From Paracoccaceae bacterium (GTDB lineage: Bacteria; Pseudomonadota; Alphaproteobacteria; Rhodobacterales; Rhodobacteraceae), in NCBI GenBank assembly GCA_007123625.1, contig SKKS01000169.1, positions 1 through 8,358 of the forward strand: a stretch of 8,358 bases of DNA, given 5' to 3'. The position numbers were made by a program, and so were the translations under genes. Each line of letters begins with the position of its first letter. Position 1 is the first letter of the stretch. Shown here in pieces: positions 1 to 8,358 of the stretch. The notes under the pieces are model-generated. The model did no database searches. It saw only the letters and a program-made list of their open reading frames with translations, and was not told the origin of the DNA.

Positions 1-632
1 CGCAGCGCGATCTGCGCATCAATGGCGCCGCCATAGCCGTTGCCCAGCGCCGCAAGCGACGGCATGTTCACCTGTGCCTGAATGTCCAGCACCTCGGGCG
101 CGATCATGCCCCGGGCGGTGGCGACCAGCGCGGGATTGTTCAGATCCAGCAGGTCGAGCATGATCACCCCGTCGACAAGCGCTGCTTCCAGCCGCAGTTG
201 CGTCACGCCCTGCAACGCGCGGTCAACTTCGGTCTGCCCCACCGCAAGGTCGCGCCCGGTGGCGGTCATTTCCAGCCGCTCGGTGCCGTTGTCACTGCGC
301 AGGTCGATCTGCGCATCCAACGCACCGCTGTAGTCGGCGCCCAGCACTGACAGGTCGGAAAAATCCAAATCGCCGCCCAGAAGCAGCGTGTCGGAGCGGA
401 TGACCCCCGACAGCTCGGCGCGCAGGGTCTGGGCGGTGGCCGCAACCCGCCGCAGGGTAATGCCAGAGGCATCGCGGCGCGCATCCAGCCGGATCTCGCT
501 CGCACCCGCAAGCAAGCTGTCCACCTCGTCGATGCCGATGGTGACATTCTGCCCGGCCAGTCCCGCCTGGAGATCGAAACTGCCAGTCAGCGGGTTCACG
601 CGGCCCACGACCGAGCCGCCGAGCGCACCCGA
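1..632 (-). repeat. Tandem ~100-residue internal repeats in TamB
   Basis: Three copies of a similar protein segment begin near TamB residues 510 (SGALGGSVVGRV), 611 (SGALDAQIDL) and 710 (GGAIDAQIAL, cut by the window edge). The spacings are 101 and 99 codons. Just before each start lies a related stretch: ARFSDLAGRD, LDFSDLSVLGADY and VNMPSLAALGNGY. Further along the two complete units, IDEVDSLLAGASEIRLDA matches TEVDRALQGVTQLRLEA. Similarity is also visible in the DNA, for example between 1-50 and 298-347. Repeats of this kind fit the elongated beta-taco fold, each unit adding a segment of the groove. A degenerate earlier unit may lie upstream, but I could not define it. Confidence 0.75.
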
Positions 633-2159
633 AAGGTCGCGCCCGGCAAGGTCCGAAAAACGCGCGATCTGCGACAACTCGGCCTCGATATCCAGCCGCA
701 CGGCGCCGTCGTCCAGCGCGGCTTCGCCCTGAAGCCAGTAGTCTTCGCCTTCAAGCAGCAGGCCCGGCACGAACACGGGTTCCCCCACGCGCCAGATGAT
801 CCCGGTGCTGCCGGTGATACTGTCGCCAATCGCGCGCGCCAAAGCCGGGTCGGCGGGCACGATCCCTTCAAGATCGTAATCGACCACCGCATCGACCACT
901 TCAAGCGCCCCATCCGGGCCTTGCGCGATCCGTCCGATCCCGCTGGCAATCACACGGTCGATTGCGATGTCTTCGCGCTCCAGGTCGCGGATGTCGAACT
1001 CCAACTCCCAATCCTGGCTTTCGTCGGCGTCGAAGGTCACGCGAAGATCGGCCCGCGCAACCGTGGTACGGGGCCCGCCTATGGGCAGCACGACGGGCGT
1101 GCCGTCGGCAGCGGCCACACGCCCGGTCAGGTCGATCACCTCGGGGACACCATCCGCGCCCAGCGCGGCCCGGCCCTGCAGGTCCAGAAGGTTGGTGCTC
1201 ACGGTCAGGTCATCAAGCTGCAAGCGCCCGTCAGGCTGGCGCTGTGCCTGGGCGCGCAGCTCGCTTTCAGCGCCGAAAAAGGGCTGGAAATCCTCGACCA
1301 GCAATGGGCGCAGATCGCCCGCGATATCGACTGTGAGCGCCTGCGCCGTGCTGACACCGTCGCCGGTCAGCGCGATCTGGCCACTGATGCGGTCCTGTCC
1401 GTCGGTGCCCACGGCGATCTCAGCGGTGAAATCGTCCAGAGGCCCCTCGCCCTCGATCCGCAGGCTGGTCGAGGGGCGGTCGGGGATGCCCAGCAGGTTC
1501 GCTGCGATTCCGTCCGGCCCCTCGCTCAGCGCAAGGTCCAGCGATAGAATCTGCGTAACGTTGGAAAACTGCGCGTTCAGGTCGAATTCGCCTTCGGCGC
1601 CGTCGACGCGCGCTATGCGCAGCGCGGCGCGGCCCGCGCCGTCTTGCAAGAACATGTTCCCCGCCGCCGTCACCGCAACTTCGGTGCCCAGAAATCCGGC
1701 GCCCAATTCGATCCGGTCGATCTGCAACTCACCGATCTGCACAGCCACCGGCAGTTCCGGCAACGCAAACAGGGGCCTCGCGTCGTCGAGCGCCTCGGGT
1801 GCCGGCAGGCCATCTGCGTCGGTTTGCGGCGGGCGCATCAGGATGAGTTCGGCGGCCGTGATCTCGGCAATCTCGATCCGGCGCGATAACAGCGCGCTGC
1901 GGTTCCACTGCATCGTTGCATCGCGGAGTATCAACCACGGGCCTTCGTCGTCGGAGATGATCATTTCATCAATGGTGGCCCGCGAGGACAGCGCCCCCCG
2001 GAAACCGCGTATCTGCACGTCGCGGCCCGCTTCCGACAGGCTGTCCTGCAACAGGCGGGTGATAAAGCCCACGTCGCTTTCGCCGCTTTGCGCCACTGCC
2101 TTGGGCGGCAGGACCAGCACGAGCGCCGCCAGCGCGGCCAGAAAGACAAGCACACGCAT
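1..2159 (-). CDS. tamB: Translocation/assembly module protein TamB, N-terminal part (3' end beyond the window)
   Basis: TamB is a very long periplasmic AsmA-like protein that works with the outer-membrane barrel TamA in envelope assembly; family members have also been linked to phospholipid transport between membranes. The minus strand stays open from an ATG at 2159-2157 to the left edge, giving 719 codons; the family is usually well over 1,100 residues, so the C-terminal DUF490/TamB domain is off-window. The N-terminus MRVLVFLAALAALVLVLPP is a hydrophobic signal or anchor segment, with a possible signal-peptidase site after AVA (residue 23). After it come alternating beta-rich stretches such as DVQIRGFRGALSSRATIDEM, typical of the family's beta-taco fold. 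Residues from about 510 contain tandem units of about 100 residues. The start overlaps the tamA stop by one base (TGATG), so the two genes are probably cotranscribed and translationally coupled. Identification rests on fold character, signal segment and tamA linkage; I am confident of it. Confidence 0.93.
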   Translation of the reverse strand, partial: MRVLVFLAALAALVLVLPPKAVAQSGESDVGFITRLLQDSLSEAGRDVQIRGFRGALSSRATIDEMIISDDEGPWLILRDATMQWNRSALLSRRIEIAEITAAELILMRPPQTDADGLPAPEALDDARPLFALPELPVAVQIGELQIDRIELGAGFLGTEVAVTAAGNMFLQDGAGRAALRIARVDGAEGEFDLNAQFSNVTQILSLDLALSEGPDGIAANLLGIPDRPSTSLRIEGEGPLDDFTAEIAVGTDGQDRISGQIALTGDGVSTAQALTVDIAGDLRPLLVEDFQPFFGAESELRAQAQRQPDGRLQLDDLTVSTNLLDLQGRAALGADGVPEVIDLTGRVAAADGTPVVLPIGGPRTTVARADLRVTFDADESQDWELEFDIRDLEREDIAIDRVIASGIGRIAQGPDGALEVVDAVVDYDLEGIVPADPALARAIGDSITGSTGIIWRVGEPVFVPGLLLEGEDYWLQGEAALDDGAVRLDIEAELSQIARFSDLAGRDLSGALGGSVVGRVNPLTGSFDLQAGLAGQNVTIGIDEVDSLLAGASEIRLDARRDASGITLRRVAATAQTLRAELSGVIRSDTLLLGGDLDFSDLSVLGADYSGALDAQIDLRSDNGTERLEMTATGRDLAVGQTEVDRALQGVTQLRLEAALVDGVIMLDLLDLNNPALVATARGMIAPEVLDIQAQVNMPSLAALGNGYGGAIDAQIAL

Positions 2160-3976
2160 CAGAACGCCTGTCCGATGCCGATGTAGATCTGCATGCCGCT
2201 GCCGGTCGCCCCCTGCACCGGAAAGCCCAGATCCAGCCGCAAAGGCCCAACCGCTGTGTCATAGCGCAAGCCTAGCCCCGCGCCCGCGTGCCAGTCCGAA
2301 GCCCCGCTGAACGCGCCTTCGGACACGCGCCCGGCATCGGCGAAGGCCACAAGGCTGATGGTACCGGTCACGCCCGCGCGGACCTCGCCCGACAAGGCTG
2401 CAAAGCCCTGCCCGCCCGAGGATACCCCCCCGACAGTGACCCCGAGCGACCGGAACGGCTGTCCGCGCACGGTGCCGCCACCGCCTGAGTAGAACAGCAT
2501 CGCGCGCGGCGTGCGTGCAATATCGGCACCGATGACCACACCCGCCTGCGCGCGCCCCGCAAGGACATAGCGCCCCTCGGCATCGACGCTGTAATAGGCG
2601 CGCGCGTCCAGTGTGGCCTGCGCCCCGCTGTCGGCGTCGCGCAGGCCCAGAAACGGTGTGGCTGTGCCAGCCAGATAGAACCCGCGCGTTGGGTCGAGCG
2701 CGTCATCGCGCCGGTCCCATGTCAGCCCGAGCGGCAGCTTGACCGTGCTGAAATTTGCCCGCTGTGCCCGCGCCGTTCCGAACCGCGCGCGCTCGAACTG
2801 ATAGGCGATCGCCGCGTCACCGGTCAGCGTGTCCGAGAAGATATGCGTCAACCCGACGCTGACGCGCGCGCGCCGTGCCTCGAAATCGCGCTCGTCCTCG
2901 CTTTCCAGCAGCACGCCGACGCTCAGCGCCGTGTCCGGGGTGATGGTCGCCGGGCGCGTGTAGGTGCCGCTCAGGCGATAATCCATGCCGCCCGAACGCG
3001 CGCCCAGGCCACCGACCTCGCCTTCGATCCGCAACCGCTCGGCCCCGCCAAGCAGGTTGCGGTGCATCCAGAACGCGCTGAGCCGCACGCCGTCTTCGGT
3101 GTCGTATTCCGCTCCGGCGCCGATCCGACGCGGCGGGGCCTCGACCACGGACACGTCGAAATCCAGCGTGCCGTCAGGGTTCGGCACCTCGGCCTCGCGG
3201 AGTGCGACCGAGGCAAAGGCCCCGGTCCGCCGCAGCCGGTCGGCACTGCGTCGCGCGGCATCTGGCGAAAACACCTCGCCCGTGGGCAGGCCCGCGATGG
3301 TGCGGATCCGCGCCTCGCGTACGTTTTCATTGCCCGCGACAGACAACGCCCCGAACCGCAAGCGCGGCCCCGGCCGGAGAGAGATGGCGGCATCCAGCAG
3401 CTGTGTGCGGTGATCGGCGACCACATCCTGTCCGGCGGGTTCGGCCTTGGCGTGTCCGATGTCGCGCCAGTCGTCGATGGCATCACGCGCCGCATCGCGC
3501 ACGGTGGTGCTACGCGCGGGCGCGCCTGTGGCGAACCCCGCACGCGGCGCAGTGCCGGGCACCAGGGGGGCGATCTCGGCGCGGGCAAACGCGAATTCCG
3601 GCCCGGGATTGACCGTGATCTCGATGGTTCCGATCTGCGCGGGCGGGTCCAGCGGCGACATCTCGGCGACCTCGCGGCCATTCACAAGCACGCTGATGGT
3701 GCCGGAATACCGCGCGGCTTCGTAAAGCACCCCGATCAGGCGCCCGTATTCCACGCGGGCAATCGCGAACACCTCCAGCGCGTCGCTCAACCCTTCGGAA
3801 TCGGCACTGACCAGCAACGACGCGCGCATCAGCGCGTCGCGCAGGCCGCTATCCGCACCGGGCGTGTTGAACTCCAAGCGCTCGAAAGCGCCTGCTGGCA
3901 GAGGGAGAGCCAGCGCTGCACCCAAGGTGCACCGCAGTGCAAACGAGCGGAGCTTCGCAGAAATCAAAATCATCAC
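2159..3976 (-). CDS. tamA: Outer-membrane Omp85-family assembly protein TamA
   Basis: TamA is the outer-membrane barrel of the translocation and assembly module, partnering periplasmic TamB. The 605-residue product begins with a signal peptide ending ALALPLPAGA (cleavage after residue 30). About 250 residues of POTRA-type sequence follow; the clearest unit is residues 207-280, with LSVAGNENVREARIRTIAGL and a closing DFDVSVVEAPPRRIG. The barrel runs from about 285 to 605: GAGAEYDTEDGVRLS opens it, GGGGTVRGQPF at 498-508 is the Omp85 VRG loop-6 motif, and GLGLRYDTAVGPLRLDLGFP is the conserved late-strand signature. It ends in a C-terminal Phe after IYIGIGQAF, as expected for a BAM-recognised beta-signal. 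Length and order match TamA rather than BamA, which is longer with five POTRA domains; the adjoining tamB confirms this. Two consecutive ATG codons start the gene and no clear Shine-Dalgarno sequence precedes them, so a start at 3973 is equally possible. Confidence 0.95.
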   Translation of the reverse strand: MMILISAKLRSFALRCTLGAALALPLPAGAFERLEFNTPGADSGLRDALMRASLLVSADSEGLSDALEVFAIARVEYGRLIGVLYEAARYSGTISVLVNGREVAEMSPLDPPAQIGTIEITVNPGPEFAFARAEIAPLVPGTAPRAGFATGAPARSTTVRDAARDAIDDWRDIGHAKAEPAGQDVVADHRTQLLDAAISLRPGPRLRFGALSVAGNENVREARIRTIAGLPTGEVFSPDAARRSADRLRRTGAFASVALREAEVPNPDGTLDFDVSVVEAPPRRIGAGAEYDTEDGVRLSAFWMHRNLLGGAERLRIEGEVGGLGARSGGMDYRLSGTYTRPATITPDTALSVGVLLESEDERDFEARRARVSVGLTHIFSDTLTGDAAIAYQFERARFGTARAQRANFSTVKLPLGLTWDRRDDALDPTRGFYLAGTATPFLGLRDADSGAQATLDARAYYSVDAEGRYVLAGRAQAGVVIGADIARTPRAMLFYSGGGGTVRGQPFRSLGVTVGGVSSGGQGFAALSGEVRAGVTGTISLVAFADAGRVSEGAFSGASDWHAGAGLGLRYDTAVGPLRLDLGFPVQGATGSGMQIYIGIGQAF

Positions 3977-3980
3977 CCGG

Positions 3981-4009
3981 TAACTACAACGAACAGTTCA
4001 CAAGTCGAA
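3981..4009 (-). promoter_or_regulatory. Candidate tamA promoter
   Basis: On the minus strand TTCGAC (4009-4004) and TAGTTA (3986-3981) are separated by 17 bases, a plausible sigma-70 type -35/-10 pair. The -10 element ends only four bases before the tamA ATG pair, so transcription would start at or next to the start codon. This would give a leaderless or nearly leaderless message, consistent with the missing Shine-Dalgarno sequence. The assignment is by eye and the elements are imperfect. Confidence 0.3.
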
Positions 4010-4038
4010 TCTTCGCAGATTGCCCCCCGCGTCACAAT

Positions 4039-4051
4039 GGGGTTGAACCCC
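4039..4051. repeat. 13-bp palindrome in the tamA-uvrB divergent region
   Basis: GGGGTTGAACCCC is a perfect inverted repeat (6-bp arms around a central G). Its left part, GGGGTTGAA, recurs as a direct repeat at 4088-4096, 49 bases downstream and closer to uvrB. The palindrome is symmetric and lies between two divergent genes, so it could be an operator or a small hairpin. I do not recognise a regulator for it. Confidence 0.5.
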
Positions 4052-4148
4052 GCTCGCGCAGATTTACGCCGCACACAGCGCTGGACAGGGGTTGAAGCGT
4101 GGCGCAAAACCTCCATCCTCTGTCTGCAACGCCCCGATCGGATCTGCC

Positions 4149-6317
<2,169 letters not shown>

Positions 6318-6350
6318 CCTTGGTAAGGGCACAGGACGCGCAAGCGCGGA

Positions 6351-6755
6351 TCAGTGCAGTAAAACCTCGGCGCGCGTGAACTTCGCCCCGGCACTTACCC
6401 CGTCTTCATAGACAATTTCGACCGTCACCGATTCGATGCTGCCCAACCCGTAACCCACATAGGGCAACGCGCGGATGGCGTTGGGCTGGTTGGTATCTGC
6501 GTAGCAGGGCTCCATTTCAAAGACCTGCTCGGGCGGGGCGCCGTTTATCCCGTAGCGGATTTCGCTCAACCCACAGCGCCAGGACAGGATCTGCGTGAAA
6601 TACAGCAGATCCTGCCCGGTCTGCGTGCCTATGGCGACCCAGTTGGCGCGGGTCAGCTCCAGGATCGGTCGCACCTCGGCGGCGGTGGTGAAGGCCTGCG
6701 CGGTGGCGGCCTCGGGCAGCACGGCAAGCAACAGAGCTGCAGGCAAATGGCGCAT
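6351..6755 (-). CDS. Small exported protein of unknown function
   Basis: I do not recognise a named family. From the ATG at 6755 the product is 134 residues, with a signal peptide MRHLPAALLLAVLPEAATAQA and a likely cleavage site after residue 21, so a periplasmic location is expected. The mature part of about 113 residues is beta-rich in look and has exactly two cysteines, Cys61 (SWRCGLSEIRYGING) and Cys84 (MEPCYADTNQPNAIR), which could form a disulfide in the periplasm. The C-terminal half (GSIESVTVEIVYEDG) looks like a beta-sandwich edge. An in-frame ATG at 6788 would give 145 residues, but it overlaps a candidate -10 element and would bury the signal peptide. The 6755 start has AAGGGGA five bases upstream. 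The gene is convergent with uvrB, leaving 33 bases between the stops. It resembles a lineage-restricted alphaproteobacterial protein, though I cannot confirm this. Confidence 0.85.
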   Translation of the reverse strand: MRHLPAALLLAVLPEAATAQAFTTAAEVRPILELTRANWVAIGTQTGQDLLYFTQILSWRCGLSEIRYGINGAPPEQVFEMEPCYADTNQPNAIRALPYVGYGLGSIESVTVEIVYEDGVSAGAKFTRAEVLLH

Positions 6756-6760
6756 CGGTT

Positions 6761-6767
6761 TCCCCTT
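6761..6767 (-). promoter_or_regulatory. Ribosome binding site that decides the start of the small exported protein
   Basis: The minus strand reads AAGGGGA, then AACCG, then ATG at 6755. This purine-rich Shine-Dalgarno-like site at 5-base spacing supports the shorter start, which places the signal peptide at the N-terminus. Confidence 0.6.
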
Positions 6768-6783
6768 GGCAATGACGGGGCGC

Positions 6784-6813
6784 AACATAGGGGATGGCCG
6801 GGCCTGCGGGCAA
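6784..6813 (-). promoter_or_regulatory. Candidate promoter of the small exported protein gene
   Basis: On the minus strand TTGCCC (6813-6808) and TATGTT (6789-6784) are separated by 18 bases, a reasonable sigma-70 type pair. Transcription would begin near 6777, leaving a leader of about 20 bases that contains the AAGGGGA ribosome site. A short dyad, TGCGA-CA-TCGCA (6816-6827), lies just upstream of the -35 element. Confidence 0.4.
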
Positions 6814-6842
6814 GCTGCGACATCGCAAGCGCCCGCGCAACC

Positions 6843-6857
6843 TGCCGCCCCGCAGCA
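6843..6857 (-). terminator. Possible hairpin after the glutathionyl-hydroquinone reductase gene
   Basis: Ten bases past the stop the minus strand reads TGCTGC-GGG-GCGGCA, a 6-bp stem with one G-T pair and a 3-base loop. No T-run follows, so it is at best an imperfect intrinsic terminator. Such structures also occur by chance in GC-rich DNA. Confidence 0.2.
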
Positions 6858-6866
6858 ACGCTCTCT

Positions 6867-7841
6867 CTACCCCCGCCCGTGCGGCGCGGCGAAGTCCAGC
6901 ACGGGGCCGATGGGGATGATCCGGTGCGGGTTGATGGTGTCGTGACTGTAATGGTAGTGGCGAATGATATGGTCCATATGGACCGTCGCCGCCACACCGG
7001 GCACCTGGTACAGCTCGCGCGTATACCCCCAGAGGTTCGGATAATCGACGATCCGCCGACGGTTGCATTTGAAATGCCCGTGATAGACCGCATCGAAGCG
7101 CAGCAGCGTGGGGAACAGGCGCCAGTCGGCCTCGGTCAGCCGGTCGCCCATCAGGTAGCGGTTGTCGCCAAGAAGCCCTTCCAGCCAGTCGAGCGATGCG
7201 AAAAGTTCCGAAACCGCGCTGTCATAGGCCTTTTGCGTGGTGGCGAAGCCGGATTTGTAAACACCGTTGTTCACAGTGTTGTAAATGCGGTCATTCACCG
7301 GCTCGATCGCGCCGCGCTGATCCTTGGGCCAGTAGTCATCGGTGTTGCCGGTGATCCCGTCGAAGGCACTGTTGAGCATGCGAATGATCTCGGCGGATTC
7401 GTTGGACACGATTGTTCCGCGTTCCTTGTCCCACAGCACCGGCACCGTCACCCGCCCGGACACATCGGGTTTCGCGCGCAGATAGATGTTGCGCAGGAAG
7501 GGCTCGGAAAACAACCGGTCGCCGGTGGCGCCGGGGAAGTCGGTGCCGAACTCCCAGCCCTCGTCCAGCATGTCGGGATGCACGGCCGAGACGTCGATAT
7601 GGGCCTCCAATCCCTTGAGCGCCCGAAAGATCAACGTGCGGTGCGCCCAGGGACAGGCGTAGGAAACATACAGATGATAGCGCCCGGTTTCGGCCTTGAA
7701 CCCGCCGTCGCCCGACGGCCCGGCGCTGCCGTCCGCAGTGACCCAGTTGCGGAATTTCGACGTGTCGCGTTTGAAGGCGCCACCGGTGGATTTGGTGTCA
7801 TACCATTCGGTGTGCCACTTTCCGTCAACCAGTTGTCCCAT
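6867..7841 (-). CDS. Glutathionyl-hydroquinone reductase (Xi-class glutathione transferase, YqjG/EcmB-like)
   Basis: This cytosolic enzyme family uses glutathione to reduce glutathionyl-(hydro)quinones, releasing hydroquinone and glutathione disulfide. The 324-residue product matches the family length (E. coli YqjG is 328). Its thioredoxin-like N-terminal domain has the catalytic motif SYACPWAHR with Cys63, the same position as in YqjG. VPVLWD (133-138) and NESAEII (147-153) form the glutathione-binding segment. The helical C-terminal domain follows, with LMGDRLTEADWRLFPTLLRF at about 230-249 and FKCNRRRIVDYPNLW at 257-271, which is characteristic of this class. Tyrosines at 194, 253 and 296 lie where active-site tyrosines occur in the family. 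The start is well fixed: CAGGAG lies six bases before the ATG. The gene stands alone, with gaps of about 105-110 bases on both sides. The natural substrate is unknown; protection from quinones or a step in aromatic-compound breakdown are both possible. Confidence 0.93.
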   Translation of the reverse strand: MGQLVDGKWHTEWYDTKSTGGAFKRDTSKFRNWVTADGSAGPSGDGGFKAETGRYHLYVSYACPWAHRTLIFRALKGLEAHIDVSAVHPDMLDEGWEFGTDFPGATGDRLFSEPFLRNIYLRAKPDVSGRVTVPVLWDKERGTIVSNESAEIIRMLNSAFDGITGNTDDYWPKDQRGAIEPVNDRIYNTVNNGVYKSGFATTQKAYDSAVSELFASLDWLEGLLGDNRYLMGDRLTEADWRLFPTLLRFDAVYHGHFKCNRRRIVDYPNLWGYTRELYQVPGVAATVHMDHIIRHYHYSHDTINPHRIIPIGPVLDFAAPHGRG

Positions 7842-7847
7842 GTGCCG

Positions 7848-7853
7848 CTCCTG
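7848..7853 (-). promoter_or_regulatory. Ribosome binding site of the glutathionyl-hydroquinone reductase gene
   Basis: The minus strand reads CAGGAG, six bases, then ATG at 7841. This near-consensus Shine-Dalgarno sequence is the strongest in the window and fixes the start codon. Confidence 0.8.
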
Positions 7854-7870
7854 TTTCCATTAACATGAAC

Positions 7871-7899
7871 ATATCTACCATGCGCGCTGATGCACACAA
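7871..7899 (-). promoter_or_regulatory. Candidate promoter of the glutathionyl-hydroquinone reductase gene
   Basis: On the minus strand TTGTGT (7899-7894) is followed 16-17 bases later by TAGATA or AGATAT (7877-7871), an acceptable sigma-70 type pair. This stretch is visibly richer in A+T than its surroundings. A perfect 10-bp palindrome, GCAGCGCTGC (7903-7912), sits directly upstream of the -35 element and could be an operator. Confidence 0.4.
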
Positions 7900-7945
7900 C
7901 GGGCAGCGCTGCGCAGGTGCTGTGGTCCAGCGCACAGTGGCGCCA

Positions 7946-8358
7946 TCAGTTGGTCTTGCGCGTAGGAAGAAAGGGCAGTGGCGCGACGGGAATGCCGTCT
8001 TCAAGCAGGGCGCGCGCTTCGTCGATGCGGGCCTCGCCGTGGATCGGGCGTTCGGGCAGGTCACCCAGATGCATTTCGCGCGCCTGTTTGACGAATTCGG
8101 TGCCGACATAGCTGGAATTCATCTCGACATGGTCGCGAAGGGCCTGCAGGCGGGCGGCAAGCTGGGGGTCGGGGACGGCCATTGACTGAATTTTCGGCGC
8201 GGGCGCGCCGGTCGGAACTGGAGCAGCAGCATTGGTCGCGACGGCGGGCGCCATGAGCGCCTTTTCGACCGTGGCGCTGCCACAGATGGCACACGACAGG
8301 TGCGCCGCCGCCTGCAACTGGTCGAAGGCCGCGTTCGATGCGAACCAGCTTTCGAATC
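7946..8358 (-). CDS. DUF1178 family protein, missing its first residues (5' end beyond the window)
   Basis: DUF1178 (COG5319) proteins are short cytosolic proteins of unknown function, common in alpha- and betaproteobacteria. The minus-strand frame enters at the right edge with FESWFASNAAFDQLQAAAHL, and 136 residues are visible. The family normally starts with about 15 more residues that include a further Cys and His. HLSCAICGS provides the CxxC pair, and together with the off-window N-terminus this suggests a zinc-ribbon-like site. A low-complexity Ala/Pro linker follows. The conserved C-terminal block is clear: YVGTEFVKQAREMHLGDLPE, then RPIHGEARIDEARALLEDGI and a PLPFLP end. A start inside the window (for example TTG at 8317) is unlikely because the upstream residues match the family. 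From memory, this family often lies next to grxC and a nitrilase-like gene in related genomes; if so, those genes would be just outside the window. Confidence 0.92.
   Translation of the reverse strand, partial: FESWFASNAAFDQLQAAAHLSCAICGSATVEKALMAPAVATNAAAPVPTGAPAPKIQSMAVPDPQLAARLQALRDHVEMNSSYVGTEFVKQAREMHLGDLPERPIHGEARIDEARALLEDGIPVAPLPFLPTRKTN

Noticed and set aside
967..2310. Long plus-strand open frame (447 codons) opposite tamB
   Set aside because: The product is Ser/Arg/Pro-rich with no domain, as expected from the complement of a GC-rich gene. The minus strand carries a coherent TamB over the same region.
4007..4011. GAATC, a possible CcrM (GANTC) methylation site near the tamA -35 element
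   Set aside because: GANTC is short and also occurs elsewhere in the window; nothing ties this copy to regulation.
4092..4148. TTG start extending UvrB by 19 residues
   Set aside because: The extra residues have no counterpart in UvrB, no ribosome site precedes the TTG, and the codon falls within the GGGGTTGAA repeat in the likely promoter zone.
6337..6348. CGCGCAAGCGCG hairpin between the convergent uvrB and exported-protein stops, considered as a shared terminator
   Set aside because: The stem is only 4-5 bp with a tiny loop and there is no T-run on either strand, so it is indistinguishable from chance in GC-rich DNA.
6747..7868. Plus-strand open frame of 373 codons opposite the glutathionyl-hydroquinone reductase gene
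   Set aside because: It mirrors a well-conserved enzyme gene on the minus strand and has no family features of its own.

Overview
The window is a GC-rich bacterial chromosome segment that reads like an alphaproteobacterium, most likely of the Rhodobacterales. The grounds are strong G/C third-position bias, an alphaproteobacterial-type UvrB with a basic C-terminal tail, a short DUF1178 protein, and a Rhodobacteraceae-like TamA/TamB pair. This placement is an inference from protein character; no rRNA or other marker gene is present. Coding density is high, and no mobile element, CRISPR array, tRNA or rRNA was seen.

Layout, left to right. (1) Positions 1-2159, minus strand: the first 719 codons of tamB, running off the left edge. 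(2) 2159-3976, minus: complete tamA, whose stop overlaps the tamB start (TGATG). Together they form an outer-membrane/periplasm assembly operon. (3) 3977-4148: a divergent intergenic region with candidate promoter elements and a 13-bp palindrome. (4) 4149-6317, plus: complete uvrB (nucleotide excision repair). (5) 6351-6755, minus: a small exported protein of unknown function, convergent with uvrB. (6) 6867-7841, minus: a glutathionyl-hydroquinone reductase (Xi-class glutathione transferase). (7) 7946-8358, minus: a DUF1178 protein whose first residues lie beyond the right edge.

Functionally, TamA (an Omp85 barrel with POTRA domains) and TamB (a long periplasm-spanning AsmA-like protein) act together on envelope biogenesis. 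UvrB is the damage-verifying helicase of the UvrABC system and is independent of its neighbours. The glutathionyl-hydroquinone reductase is a cytosolic redox enzyme. The exported protein and the DUF1178 protein have no established role. Each minus-strand gene in the right part has its own upstream gap of about 100 bp, and candidate promoters can be drawn for two of them, so they are probably separate transcription units.

Nothing here amounts to a clearly new biological system. The points most worth a second look are an approximately 100-residue tandem repeat in TamB, the palindrome and partial repeat between tamA and uvrB with no obvious alphaproteobacterial LexA box, a possible leaderless tamA transcript, and the uncharacterised two-cysteine exported protein.
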